A DNA stretch of 64,000 nt, from positions 1 to 64,000 of the forward strand of contig JBDSMH010000099.1 in assembly GCA_039915945.1 (NCBI GenBank), read 5' to 3'. A model generated the notes under the pieces. The model saw only the letters and a program-made list of their open reading frames with translations. It had not been told where the DNA came from and searched no databases. The position numbers and the translations under genes are program-made. The stretch comes from DATLFA01 sp039915945 (lineage in GTDB: Bacteria > Actinomycetota > Acidimicrobiia > Acidimicrobiales > WLNW01). Below, one piece after another: positions 41,011-49,002 of the stretch. The number at the start of each line of letters is the position of its first letter. Position 1 is the first letter of the stretch.

Positions 41011-42738
41011 ATGGCCAAATTCGACCTTGTGGTGCGCGGGGGTACGGTCGTCGACGGCACCGGTTCGGCACCTCGGCGTATCGATGTCGCCGTACGCGAT
41101 GGCCGCGTTGCCGCGGTCGGCCGTATCGACGCATCTGACGCCGCCGAGGTGTTCGACGCCGACGGATTGATCGTTGCGCCGGGTGTCGTCGACGTGCACA
41201 CGCACTACGACCCGCAGATGACATTCGAACCGCTGGCGACGATGTCGTCGTACCACGGCGTGACGACCGTGCTCGCCGGCAACTGCGGCTTCTCGATCGC
41301 ACCGACGGCACCGCGTGACCGCGACTTCATCGCGGCGCTGTTCGCCAAGGTCGAGCAGATGCACCCGTCCGCAATGAGTGCGATCAAGTGGGACTTCGAA
41401 ACGTTCCCCGAATACATGAAAGCCCGCGAGGGCAATCTCGGCATCAACCTCGCGTGCTACGTCGGCCACTCCAATATCCGGCGCTGGGTGATGGGCGCGG
41501 AGAGCTCCGAGCGCACCGCGACCGCAACCGAGATCGGTGCGATGGCCGAGATCGTTCGCGACGCGATGCGCGGCGGTGCCGCAGGGTTCTCGTCCTCGCA
41601 CGCGCCGACGCATCTCGACGGCGACGATCGACCCGTGCCGTCGCGCCAGGCCACCCATGATGAGTTGCTGACTCTGTGCGCCGCGGCGGGCGAAACCGGC
41701 TCCGGCACGATCGGTTACCTGCCGTTCAGCTCCATCGGTGGTCTCGACGAGAACGACGAAGATCTCCTCATCCGCATCGGCGAGGTCAGCGGCTTGCCGG
41801 TGGTCATCCAAGGCCTGGGTGGTCGCAACAAGGTCGACGCGCCGACCGCCACGTGGGAACGCGCTGTCGAGTTCCTCAATCGTGCATCGGCCAACGGCAC
41901 GCCGGTGTACTCGATGCTCATCTCGCGTCCGCCCGATCGCCCGATGCGAGTGGCGCCGGGCAACTTTCATTTCCTTGCAGTGCCCTCATGGGACCGCATG
42001 CTCCAGTTGCCGCACGACGATCGGGCGGCACTGCTGCGCAGCGATGCCGGGCGCGCCGAGTTGCGCACCGCCGTCGAGAACTACAACCGCGACCCGGCCA
42101 AGGGCACGACGACACCTCCGCCGATGTGGAACACCGTCATCGTCGATCACGTCAAGGCGCCACAGCATCGCGGTTACGAAGGCCGCACCGTCGCGTCGAT
42201 TGCGCAAGAGCTCGGCGTCCAGCCCGCCGATGCAATGCTCGACATCGCGCTCGCCGAAGATTTCGAGACCGAGTTCCGTTGGAGCTGGGAGACCGACGAG
42301 TGGCGGTCGGCGGTCGCGATAGCGCAACTCGACTACCGCATGGTGCCGGGTGTCTCCGACGGTGGTGCGCACCTCGCCCGCGACGACGGGGCCGACTGGA
42401 GCTCGTGGTTCATCCGCAACTGGATCCTCGAGCGCGAAGTGTGGAGCCTCGAAGAAGGCATCCGCCGCCTCACTGCGCTGCCGGCGGCGCTCGCGGGGTT
42501 TTCGGACCGAGGCTCACTCGAGGTGGGCAAATTCGCCGACATCTTCGTGTTCGACCTCGACACCATCGGCGCCGGGCGCAAAGAGTTCGTGCATGATCTG
42601 CCCGGCGGCGCCGGCCGATTCAAGGCCGGCGCGCAGGGCGTCAAGGCGACCATCGTCAATGGCGTTCCGGTCATCGTCGACGGCCTACCGACCGGCGCGC
42701 TGCCCGGCCACACGGTGCGCCCGTCGCGGGTCTCGTGA
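41011..42738 (+). CDS. N-acyl-D-amino-acid deacylase-like amidohydrolase
   Basis: A 575-residue D-aminoacylase-group metallohydrolase, paralogous to the one at 19.0 kb: LVVRGGTVVDGTG, DVHTHYDPQMTFEP near residue 64, TVLAGNCGFSIAP, CYVGHSNIRRWVMG near 150, VSDGGAHLARDD near 450, and a SLEVGKFADIFVFDLD cap strand. The ATG follows GAGTGGGGG. It is first of three genes (amidohydrolase-2 and nitroreductase follow) and probably under MarR control. Acyl-amide or cyclic-amide hydrolysis is the family role; substrate unknown. Confidence 0.88.
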   Translation: MAKFDLVVRGGTVVDGTGSAPRRIDVAVRDGRVAAVGRIDASDAAEVFDADGLIVAPGVVDVHTHYDPQMTFEPLATMSSYHGVTTVLAGNCGFSIAPTAPRDRDFIAALFAKVEQMHPSAMSAIKWDFETFPEYMKAREGNLGINLACYVGHSNIRRWVMGAESSERTATATEIGAMAEIVRDAMRGGAAGFSSSHAPTHLDGDDRPVPSRQATHDELLTLCAAAGETGSGTIGYLPFSSIGGLDENDEDLLIRIGEVSGLPVVIQGLGGRNKVDAPTATWERAVEFLNRASANGTPVYSMLISRPPDRPMRVAPGNFHFLAVPSWDRMLQLPHDDRAALLRSDAGRAELRTAVENYNRDPAKGTTTPPPMWNTVIVDHVKAPQHRGYEGRTVASIAQELGVQPADAMLDIALAEDFETEFRWSWETDEWRSAVAIAQLDYRMVPGVSDGGAHLARDDGADWSSWFIRNWILEREVWSLEEGIRRLTALPAALAGFSDRGSLEVGKFADIFVFDLDTIGAGRKEFVHDLPGGAGRFKAGAQGVKATIVNGVPVIVDGLPTGALPGHTVRPSRVS

Positions 42739-42742
42739 GCCG

Positions 42743-43876
42743 ATGAGCCGTGCCCGTACAACCGAGGCCCGCATGACCGAGGCTCGCATCATCGACGGCG
42801 ACGGTCACTTCGTCGAGCCCGACGCGACATTCCGTGATTTCCTGCCTTCCAAGTACGCGTCCTACGCGCCGCGTGTCATTCAGTACGACGACCACTTCCG
42901 CATCGCCGTCAACGACAACATCAGTTACCGCATGATGGCCAAGGTCGACACGCTGGCCGCGCCCGGTCAGACCGCCAAGCGCACCGATGCGCCGCAGATG
43001 GCCGTCGGCGCCAGTGACCCTGCCGGACGCATTCGCGATCTCGATCTCGAAGGGTTCGAGCGCGCCGTGTTGTTCCCCACCTATGGCCTGATGGTGCAAG
43101 GGGTGACCGATCGCCCCGCGGCAGCGGCACTGTGCCGCGCCATCAACGAGTGGCTCGCCGAGTTTTGCCGGCACGATCCCTACCGTCTGGTCGGCGTGGC
43201 GACGTTGCCGATGCTCGACGTCGACGACGCCACCGCCGAAGCGCGCCGCGCCATCGAGCACGATGGTTTCCGCGCGGCGTTCCGCCGGCCCGAAGTGATC
43301 CCCGGTGCACCCAAAGTGCATGACCGCGCCTGGGACCCACTGTGGGCGTATCTCGCGGAGGCGGATGTGGCGCTCGCTATCCATCCCGGCCTGGCGGGCG
43401 TCGTGCCCTACGAGTTCTACAAAGAGCGCTTCGACGACGACTTCCCGACGATGCACGCGACGCATTTCCCCGTCGAAGCGATGATGTCGCTCACGAGCTT
43501 CATCGGCTTTGGCATCCTGGAGCGTCATCCCACGTTGCGGTTGGCGTTGCTCGAGTCAGGAGCGGTGTGGGCGTTACCGTATGTGCACCGCCTCGACGAG
43601 CACCTCGAGATGTTCGGCTTGCCCGGTTCGCTCACGATGAAGCCCTCCGAATATTTCCGCCGGCAGTGCTACGTGGCCGTCGAAGAAGTCGAGCCCGGCC
43701 TCGACGCGTTCGTGCGGGAGTATCCCGACAACGTGTTGTTCGCATCGGACTACCCGCATGCCGACGGCACATTTCCCGGCGCGGCCAAGGCCCTGCTCGA
43801 CACCGATCTACTCGACGACAGTACCCGCTGGGGACTGTTGCGAGACAACGCAATTCGCCTTTACGGACTGGAGTGA
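42743..43876 (+). CDS. Amidohydrolase-2 family protein
   Basis: A 377-residue TIM-barrel amidohydrolase: IDGDGHFVEPDATFRDF, VLFPTYGLMVQG, AIHPGLAG near 215, LLESGAVWALPYVHRLDEH near 275, and FASDYPHADGTFPG near 340. It is closest by eye to the 26.1- and 38.9-kb paralogues. The start is uncertain: ATG 42743 is 4 nt after the upstream stop, while ATG 42773 has GAGG before it. TTEAR and MTEAR form a small repeat between them. Located between the deacylase and the nitroreductase. Confidence 0.87.
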   Translation: MSRARTTEARMTEARIIDGDGHFVEPDATFRDFLPSKYASYAPRVIQYDDHFRIAVNDNISYRMMAKVDTLAAPGQTAKRTDAPQMAVGASDPAGRIRDLDLEGFERAVLFPTYGLMVQGVTDRPAAAALCRAINEWLAEFCRHDPYRLVGVATLPMLDVDDATAEARRAIEHDGFRAAFRRPEVIPGAPKVHDRAWDPLWAYLAEADVALAIHPGLAGVVPYEFYKERFDDDFPTMHATHFPVEAMMSLTSFIGFGILERHPTLRLALLESGAVWALPYVHRLDEHLEMFGLPGSLTMKPSEYFRRQCYVAVEEVEPGLDAFVREYPDNVLFASDYPHADGTFPGAAKALLDTDLLDDSTRWGLLRDNAIRLYGLE

Positions 43877-43877
43877 C

Positions 43878-44603
43878 ATGACCGACTCGATCACGCGGGT
43901 GACACCGTCAGACGCCCCCATGCGTCTCTTCGATGCCATCTATACGTTGCGAGCCACGAGGATCTACCACGACCGACCCATCCCCGGGCCGGTGCTCGAC
44001 CAGATCATGCAAGCGGCGACGATGTCGTGCAGCTCCGGCAACACGCAGCCGTGGGAGTTCGTGGTCGTGACCGACCCCGCCCTCAAGTCGCAGATCAAGG
44101 TGCACATGACCGATGCATTCTCGGTCATCGATGCCGAGCGCGCGCAACGCCCCAAAGACCTCATCGACAGCACGGGCCGCTCGATAACCGGTCGCGCCGC
44201 GGTGGTCAACATCGATCGTGTCCCCGCGATCGTGGTCGTCTGTTGGAATCCCGAGCGCGGCATCCGTATGAAGAACGAATACGAGCGCAATCCCGATGGC
44301 ACCTTGCGTGAGACGCGCGAGATCCCGGGCGGGCGGGGCGTGAGCCTGTTCCAGGCGTGTCAGAACATGATGCTCGCGGCCAACGCGTTGGGCGTGCAGT
44401 CGCTCTTCACGACGTTCTTCTTCCTCAAGAGCGCGGAGATCCGCGAACTGCTCGGAATCCCGCCGCAGATCTTCATGGAGTGCGCCGTGTTCCTCGGTTA
44501 CGGCGACGAACCACTCGGCAACCCAAAGCGCAAGCCGGTACCCGAGGTGACGCACCTCAACAAGTACGGCAACCGCTACGAACTCACGCCGACGGACGGA
44601 TGA
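43878..44603 (+). CDS. Nitroreductase family protein
   Basis: A 241-residue flavin enzyme of the nitroreductase fold: RATRIYHDRPIPGPVLDQIMQAAT near residue 18 (as pieces), SSGNTQPWEFVVVTD near 48, GVSLFQACQNMMLAANALGVQS near 155, and a C-terminal FLGYGDEP. Proteins of this type use FMN with NAD(P)H to reduce nitro groups, quinones or enones, or cleave rings as in BluB. The ATG starts 1 nt after the upstream stop. Its 3' end overlaps the convergent luciferase-like gene by 20 nt. Confidence 0.9.
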   Translation: MTDSITRVTPSDAPMRLFDAIYTLRATRIYHDRPIPGPVLDQIMQAATMSCSSGNTQPWEFVVVTDPALKSQIKVHMTDAFSVIDAERAQRPKDLIDSTGRSITGRAAVVNIDRVPAIVVVCWNPERGIRMKNEYERNPDGTLRETREIPGGRGVSLFQACQNMMLAANALGVQSLFTTFFFLKSAEIRELLGIPPQIFMECAVFLGYGDEPLGNPKRKPVPEVTHLNKYGNRYELTPTDG

Positions 44604-45567
44604 CCGGCAGCACCTTCGCCTCGATCGTCCGCAGGTTCTCCCACGCCAAGGTGGGCGGAACGCCGCCCATCATCGGATGCAACATGAATGTCGACTGGTC
44701 GCCGCCGGCGATCATGTCGATGCACTCTTGCGGCGTCATGACGAGGTGCATGCCGAACTTCCGTAACAAATCAGGGTCGGCGATCTTTTCGTAGCCCGTG
44801 ATCGTGCCCGACTCCTCGGCCCACCGGCCGTATTCGTTCATGTCGTGCGCGGCGTAGGGGGCGACCTGCGCCCAGGCCGCGTCGGGATCATCACTGACAT
44901 GCACGTAGGCCGCCGTGCCCGGCATCATCGGGCCGGGGTCGGGCTTGCCGAGCGTGCGCATCTCGTCGCGGTAGGTCTCCCAATACTGCGGCATCGTGGG
45001 CAAGAACGCGTCGGCGATACGCGCCGCGCGCCGTGCCGCGCCGTCGCTCGAACCACCGAGCCAGAGCGGCGGTCCCGGTTGTTGAAGAGGTTTCGGAGTG
45101 ACGCGCACGGTGCGCCCGCGAAACAGGAACGGCTCGCCGGTCCACGCTTGGCGCAACGTGGCGACGGCTTCGGTGGTGAGCTTTACGCGGTCGGCCATCG
45201 ACTTGCCGAACGCCTCGAACTCGCTCGGCACGTACCCATTGACCAACACGATGTCGAGTCGGCCGTTGCTGAGATGGTCGAGGACTGCTGCGTCTTCGGC
45301 GACCCTGATCGGGTCGTGCAGCGGGGCGATGACTGCTGCCAGACGGATGCGGGCTGTCTTCGTGCGTGCCGCGATGGCCGCGCCGAACGCGAAGATCGAC
45401 GGCAGGTAGCCGTCGTCGCATCCGTGATGCTCGGACAGCGAGATCGAGTCGAACCCTTGCGCTTCAGCCCATTCGCACATCTCGAGCGCGGCGCTGTAGC
45501 GCTCGGCCATCGTGGTGCCCGCGAACGCTGGATTGCGAAAATCGAAACGGATTCCCATGCTGACCAT
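44584..45567 (-). CDS. LLM-class flavin/F420-dependent oxidoreductase
   Basis: A 327-residue luciferase-like barrel: MGIRFDFRNPAFAG start, AQGFDSISLSEHHGCDDGYLPS near residue 40, RIRLAAVIAPLHDPIRVAEDAAVLDHLSNGRLDIVLVNGYVP (as pieces) and GPPLWLGGSSDGAARRAARIADAF. ATG 45567 follows CGGGGGT; ATG 45558 is an alternative. It converges with the nitroreductase and is divergent from the TauD-like gene. By neighbourhood it belongs with the second deacylase cassette. Confidence 0.87.
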   Translation of the reverse strand: MVSMGIRFDFRNPAFAGTTMAERYSAALEMCEWAEAQGFDSISLSEHHGCDDGYLPSIFAFGAAIAARTKTARIRLAAVIAPLHDPIRVAEDAAVLDHLSNGRLDIVLVNGYVPSEFEAFGKSMADRVKLTTEAVATLRQAWTGEPFLFRGRTVRVTPKPLQQPGPPLWLGGSSDGAARRAARIADAFLPTMPQYWETYRDEMRTLGKPDPGPMMPGTAAYVHVSDDPDAAWAQVAPYAAHDMNEYGRWAEESGTITGYEKIADPDLLRKFGMHLVMTPQECIDMIAGGDQSTFMLHPMMGGVPPTLAWENLRTIEAKVLPVIRPSA

Positions 45568-45605
45568 TGATGACCCCCGGCAATCGATACAGCAGCCGCG
45601 GAGAC

Positions 45606-45611
45606 TAGCCT
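45606..45611 (+). promoter_or_regulatory. -10 box upstream of TauD-like gene
   Basis: TAGCCT, followed by a short leader with GAGGGGGTAA before the ATG at 45631. No convincing -35. Confidence 0.35.
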
Positions 45612-45630
45612 TGAATCGAGGGGGTAACCG

Positions 45631-46461
45631 ATGACCATCGACGTGGTTCCACTCACACCTACGATCGGTGCCGAGGTCCGCGGCGTCGACCTGTCCTTGC
45701 CGCTCGACGAGCCCGTGATGCAGGCGATCGAGCAGGCTCTCTACGACCACCTGGTGCTGTTCTTTCGCGATCAGGACATCACGCCGGCCCAGCAGGTCGA
45801 GTTCGCAGGATGGTTCGGTCCGTTCGAATACCACCCGTTCGCCAAGCCGCATCCCGAATACGGCGAGATGACCGTGCTCGACCAGTCGACGCCCGAACGA
45901 GACGGCGCCAATTCTTGGCACAGCGATTCCTCGTTCATGGAACGGCCCGCGTGGGGGTCGGTGCTGCGCGCCGTGCAACTCCCGCCGCTCGGCGGCGATA
46001 CGTGCTGGGCCAATATGTACGCGGCCTACGACGCATTGTCCGATCGCATGAAGCAGTTGCTCGACGGCGCCACCGCGCTGCACGACATCTTGGTGCCGCT
46101 GCAAAAGGCGGTGACCTATGGGCACAGCACCGTTGCCAGCGTCGAAGAGACGCGGGCCAAGTGGCCGGCGGCGCGTCATCCGGTGGTACGCACACATCCG
46201 CAGACCGGCCGCAAGTTGCTGTACGTCAACAACAATTTCACCACGCGCATCTGCGAGCTGGCCGAGGACGAAAGCAGAGTGGTGTTGGGGTTCTTACTCG
46301 ACCACATCAAGCGCCCCGACTTCCAGGTGCGGTTCAATTGGTCGCCCAATGCGTTGGTGTTGTGGGACAACCGCTGCACCCAGCACTACGCCGTGCCCGA
46401 CTACACGGGTCATCGTCGCGTGATGCATCGCGTCACCCTCGAAGGTGAGCGCCCGATCTGA
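45631..46461 (+). CDS. TauD/TfdA-family Fe(II)/2-oxoglutarate dioxygenase
   Basis: A 276-residue dioxygenase: GAEVRGVDLSLPLDE near the start, WHSDSSFMERPAWGSVL near residue 98 with the His-x-Asp iron ligands, HPVVRTHPQTGRKLLYVNNNF near 185, VLWDNRCTQHYAVPDY near 245, and HRRVMHRVTLEG with the distal His and the Arg that binds 2-oxoglutarate. Family members hydroxylate sulfonates, phenoxyacetates or alkyl sulfates and then release the side group. It is a single gene; substrate unknown. It ends at copy 3 of the long palindrome. Confidence 0.92.
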   Translation: MTIDVVPLTPTIGAEVRGVDLSLPLDEPVMQAIEQALYDHLVLFFRDQDITPAQQVEFAGWFGPFEYHPFAKPHPEYGEMTVLDQSTPERDGANSWHSDSSFMERPAWGSVLRAVQLPPLGGDTCWANMYAAYDALSDRMKQLLDGATALHDILVPLQKAVTYGHSTVASVEETRAKWPAARHPVVRTHPQTGRKLLYVNNNFTTRICELAEDESRVVLGFLLDHIKRPDFQVRFNWSPNALVLWDNRCTQHYAVPDYTGHRRVMHRVTLEGERPI

Positions 46462-46468
46462 ATGCATT

Positions 46469-46519
46469 CGTTCTGGCAGTCAAACGTCGCAATATGTGCG
46501 ACGTTTGACTGCCAGTTCG
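46469..46519. repeat. Long palindrome, copy 3 of the convergent-junction family
   Basis: A 19-bp perfect stem (46473-46491 with 46497-46515) around a 5-nt loop, extended by CG/CG after a TT/TT mismatch. It starts 8 nt after the TauD stop and ends 5 nt before the CapA stop. The arms match copy 2 at nearly every position. Confidence 0.75.
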
Positions 46520-46523
46520 GGGG

Positions 46524-47624
46524 CTAGCAGCGGCCGCCGCCAGGCGCGAGGGACGCCAGATCGGCCAGGGCTCGGTCGCGGGCCGCGCCGCCGATGAGTT
46601 GCGGGCGCCCTTGGGCATCGATCACCGCCGGCGAGAAGTCATGGCCCACGACCTTGCCCTGTCGATCGATGCCGACGGTCAACACGCCGGTCTTTCGTTG
46701 GTCTTCGGTCGTGGGATAGAAGACGAAGTTGCCGTTCGAATACATTGCCAGCCGACCGTCGCGGGCGACCACTGCTTGCAATACGTGCGGATGATTGCCG
46801 ACCACGATGGTGGCGCCGGCCGCGAACAGCGCGTCGAAGAACGCTTTGTCGGACGCCGTGGGACAATTGTCGCGCTCGACGCCCGTATGCACCATCACCA
46901 CGACGGCGTCGGCGATCTCGCGTGCCTTGCGCACCACGTTCGCGGCGAACTTGGCGTTGCGCCCATCGGACTGTCCGGCTGACGTCGGCCCGGCGAGCGC
47001 CGCATCGAACGGCAGGTTGCGATCGAATCCGAGGAAGCCGACGCGTACGCCGCGCACGTCGACGACCTTCGCGGTGTAGGTGTCGTCGCTGTTGCGTCCC
47101 GCCCCGACGGTGACGAGCCCCGCCGAGCGCGCTCGGTCGAGGGTGTCCACCAAACCGGCGGTGCCATAGTCGGTCGAGTGGTTGTTGCCCAGATTGACGA
47201 CGTCCACGCCGCCTGCCGCGAGCGCGGTGAGCAAACCCGGTGGCGCGTTGAAGATGAACTCGTGCTCGAGGGCCGCGCCGACGTTCGTCACCGCGGTTTC
47301 GAGGTTGACCATCACGATGTCCGCGTCGGCGAATGCATTTCGTACCCCGTCGAGTGGGTTCTCACCGCGGTCGAGGAGTTGACGTATTGGCGGTTCGCCG
47401 TGCACGTCGCCACCGAACGCGATGCGGATCGGTGCCTTGGCAACCGTGGCCGACCGTACGACCGCGACGCGCAGTGCCGCGGGTTCCTGCGCGGCGATGA
47501 CCGCATTGCCTTCCTCGACGACGGGAGCGAGGGAATCATCCTCACGGGGGCCGAGCGTCGCGCGTGCTCCGGTCGCGCAGCTCGCCGCGAGCAGCGCGCA
47601 CGCGACCGCGGCGAGGCGTCTCAT
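46524..47624 (-). CDS. CapA-family (PgsA-like) metallophosphatase-fold lipoprotein
   Basis: A 366-residue exported protein. The N-terminal signal ends in a lipobox (LLAASCA). The mature part has the CapA pattern: IAFGGDVHGEPP near residue 68, VNLETAVTN near 105, LGNNHSTDYG near 145, MVHTGVERDN near 235, VVGNHPHVLQ near 270 and YSNGNFVFYP near 295, which together form the calcineurin-like metal site. CapA/PgsA proteins support poly-gamma-glutamate export or act on envelope substrates. No other capsule gene is near. TAGGCT lies 8 nt before the ATG. Confidence 0.88.
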   Translation of the reverse strand: MRRLAAVACALLAASCATGARATLGPREDDSLAPVVEEGNAVIAAQEPAALRVAVVRSATVAKAPIRIAFGGDVHGEPPIRQLLDRGENPLDGVRNAFADADIVMVNLETAVTNVGAALEHEFIFNAPPGLLTALAAGGVDVVNLGNNHSTDYGTAGLVDTLDRARSAGLVTVGAGRNSDDTYTAKVVDVRGVRVGFLGFDRNLPFDAALAGPTSAGQSDGRNAKFAANVVRKAREIADAVVVMVHTGVERDNCPTASDKAFFDALFAAGATIVVGNHPHVLQAVVARDGRLAMYSNGNFVFYPTTEDQRKTGVLTVGIDRQGKVVGHDFSPAVIDAQGRPQLIGGAARDRALADLASLAPGGGRC

Positions 47625-47632
47625 GCTCACTG

Positions 47633-47638
47633 AGCCTA
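47633..47638 (-). promoter_or_regulatory. -10 box of a leaderless promoter
   Basis: TAGGCT on the minus strand, 8 nt before the CapA-like ATG at 47624. Confidence 0.4.
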
Positions 47639-47690
47639 CGGCTGTGTCGGCGGAAGGTGCTAAAACCAGTTGTCTAGCAAGGGGGCCGCA

Positions 47691-48995
47691 ATGGCATGGG
47701 ATTTCTCGACCGAACCCGAGTTCCAGGCGCAACTCGACTGGATGCGCGAGTTCGTCATCAGCGAGATCGAGCCCATCGAGTTGTTCTTCGATGACATGAC
47801 GGCGGGCAACTGGCGCAAGCTCACGGCACCACTGAAAGAAGAAGTGAAGAAGCGCGGCCTCTGGGCCTGCCACCTCGACCCCGAACTCGGTGGTCAGGGA
47901 TACGGCCAGGTGAAGTTGGCGTTGATGCACGAGATTCTCGGCCGCTCCAGCCCGGCACCCAACATCTTCGGCAACCAGGCGCCCGACTCGGGCAACAGCG
48001 AGCTCATCGCGATCGGCGCCACCCCCGAGCAACGCGAAAAGTGGCTCGAGCCGCTACTGCGCGGTGAGATGACGTCGAGCTTTTCGATGACCGAACCGCA
48101 CTACTCCGGTAGCGATCCCACGATGATCAAGACGTTCGCCGTTCGTGACGGCGACGAGTACGTGATCAATGGGCACAAATGGTTCGCATCCAACGCGGCC
48201 GTTGCCGACTTCATCTTGATGATGGTCGTCACCAACCCCGACAACCCGCCCCACAAGGCGGCCTCGATGATCATCATCCCCAAGGGCACACCGGGCCTCA
48301 ACATCGCCCGCAACGTCTACAACATGCACCATCCGTACCCCGGCCACTTCCGCGCCGGCGGTCACGCCGAGATCTTCCTCGAGAACTGTCGCGTGCCGGT
48401 GGCCAATCGCATCGGTGGCGAAGGTGACGGTTTCGTCCTTGCGCAAAAGCGCCTCAACGGTGGCCGCATCCACCACGCGATGCGATGGGTGGGCCAATGC
48501 AATCGTGCGTTCGAGATGATGTGTGAACGCGCGGTGTCACGCACGACCAAGGGTCAGTTGCTCGGCCAAAAGCAGATGATCCAGGAGATGATCGCGGACT
48601 CGGCAGTCGAGATCCGGGCACTGCGCCTACTGGCGTTGCACTCCGCGTGGGTGTGGGACACGCAGGGCGCGTCGCGTGCGCGCATGGAGATCGCCCAACT
48701 CAAGTTCTGGGGCGCCAAGGTGCTGCAGGAGGTCGTCGACCGTGCGATACAGGTGCACGGTGCGCTCGGATGGACAACCGATCTGCCGCTGGCGCGCATG
48801 TTCGTGCTCGCGCGGCAGATGCGCATCGCCGATGGTGCTGACGAGGTGCACAAGGCATTTGTGGCGGAGCGCTCGATGAAGGCGTTCACGCCGGTCGAGG
48901 GATGGCCGAGCGAACACATCCCGACACGCCGCGCCGAATATCGAGAGCGCTTCGTCGAGTACCTCGACAACGAAGTGCTCAACGACGTGCACTGA
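47691..48995 (+). CDS. Acyl-CoA dehydrogenase
   Basis: A 434-residue flavoprotein of the ACAD11-like branch: FSMTEPHYSGSDPTMIKT near residue 130 (FAD and substrate loop), YVINGHKWFASNA, RIHHAMRWVGQCNRAFEMM near 260, and VHGALGWTTDLPLARMFVLARQMRIADGADEVHK near 360 (as pieces). It should remove hydrogens from the alpha-beta bond of an acyl-CoA and pass electrons to ETF. The ATG follows AGGGGG. The gene for the DUF1214-like protein starts 7 nt downstream. The kinase-fold gene at 13.6 kb resembles the usual partner of this branch but is far away. Confidence 0.93.
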   Translation: MAWDFSTEPEFQAQLDWMREFVISEIEPIELFFDDMTAGNWRKLTAPLKEEVKKRGLWACHLDPELGGQGYGQVKLALMHEILGRSSPAPNIFGNQAPDSGNSELIAIGATPEQREKWLEPLLRGEMTSSFSMTEPHYSGSDPTMIKTFAVRDGDEYVINGHKWFASNAAVADFILMMVVTNPDNPPHKAASMIIIPKGTPGLNIARNVYNMHHPYPGHFRAGGHAEIFLENCRVPVANRIGGEGDGFVLAQKRLNGGRIHHAMRWVGQCNRAFEMMCERAVSRTTKGQLLGQKQMIQEMIADSAVEIRALRLLALHSAWVWDTQGASRARMEIAQLKFWGAKVLQEVVDRAIQVHGALGWTTDLPLARMFVLARQMRIADGADEVHKAFVAERSMKAFTPVEGWPSEHIPTRRAEYRERFVEYLDNEVLNDVH

Positions 48996-49002
48996 AGTCG
49001 TC

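Noticed and set aside
40981..41970. Extension of the MarR frame across the divergent deacylase
   Set aside because: It is antisense to a clear D-aminoacylase-like gene.
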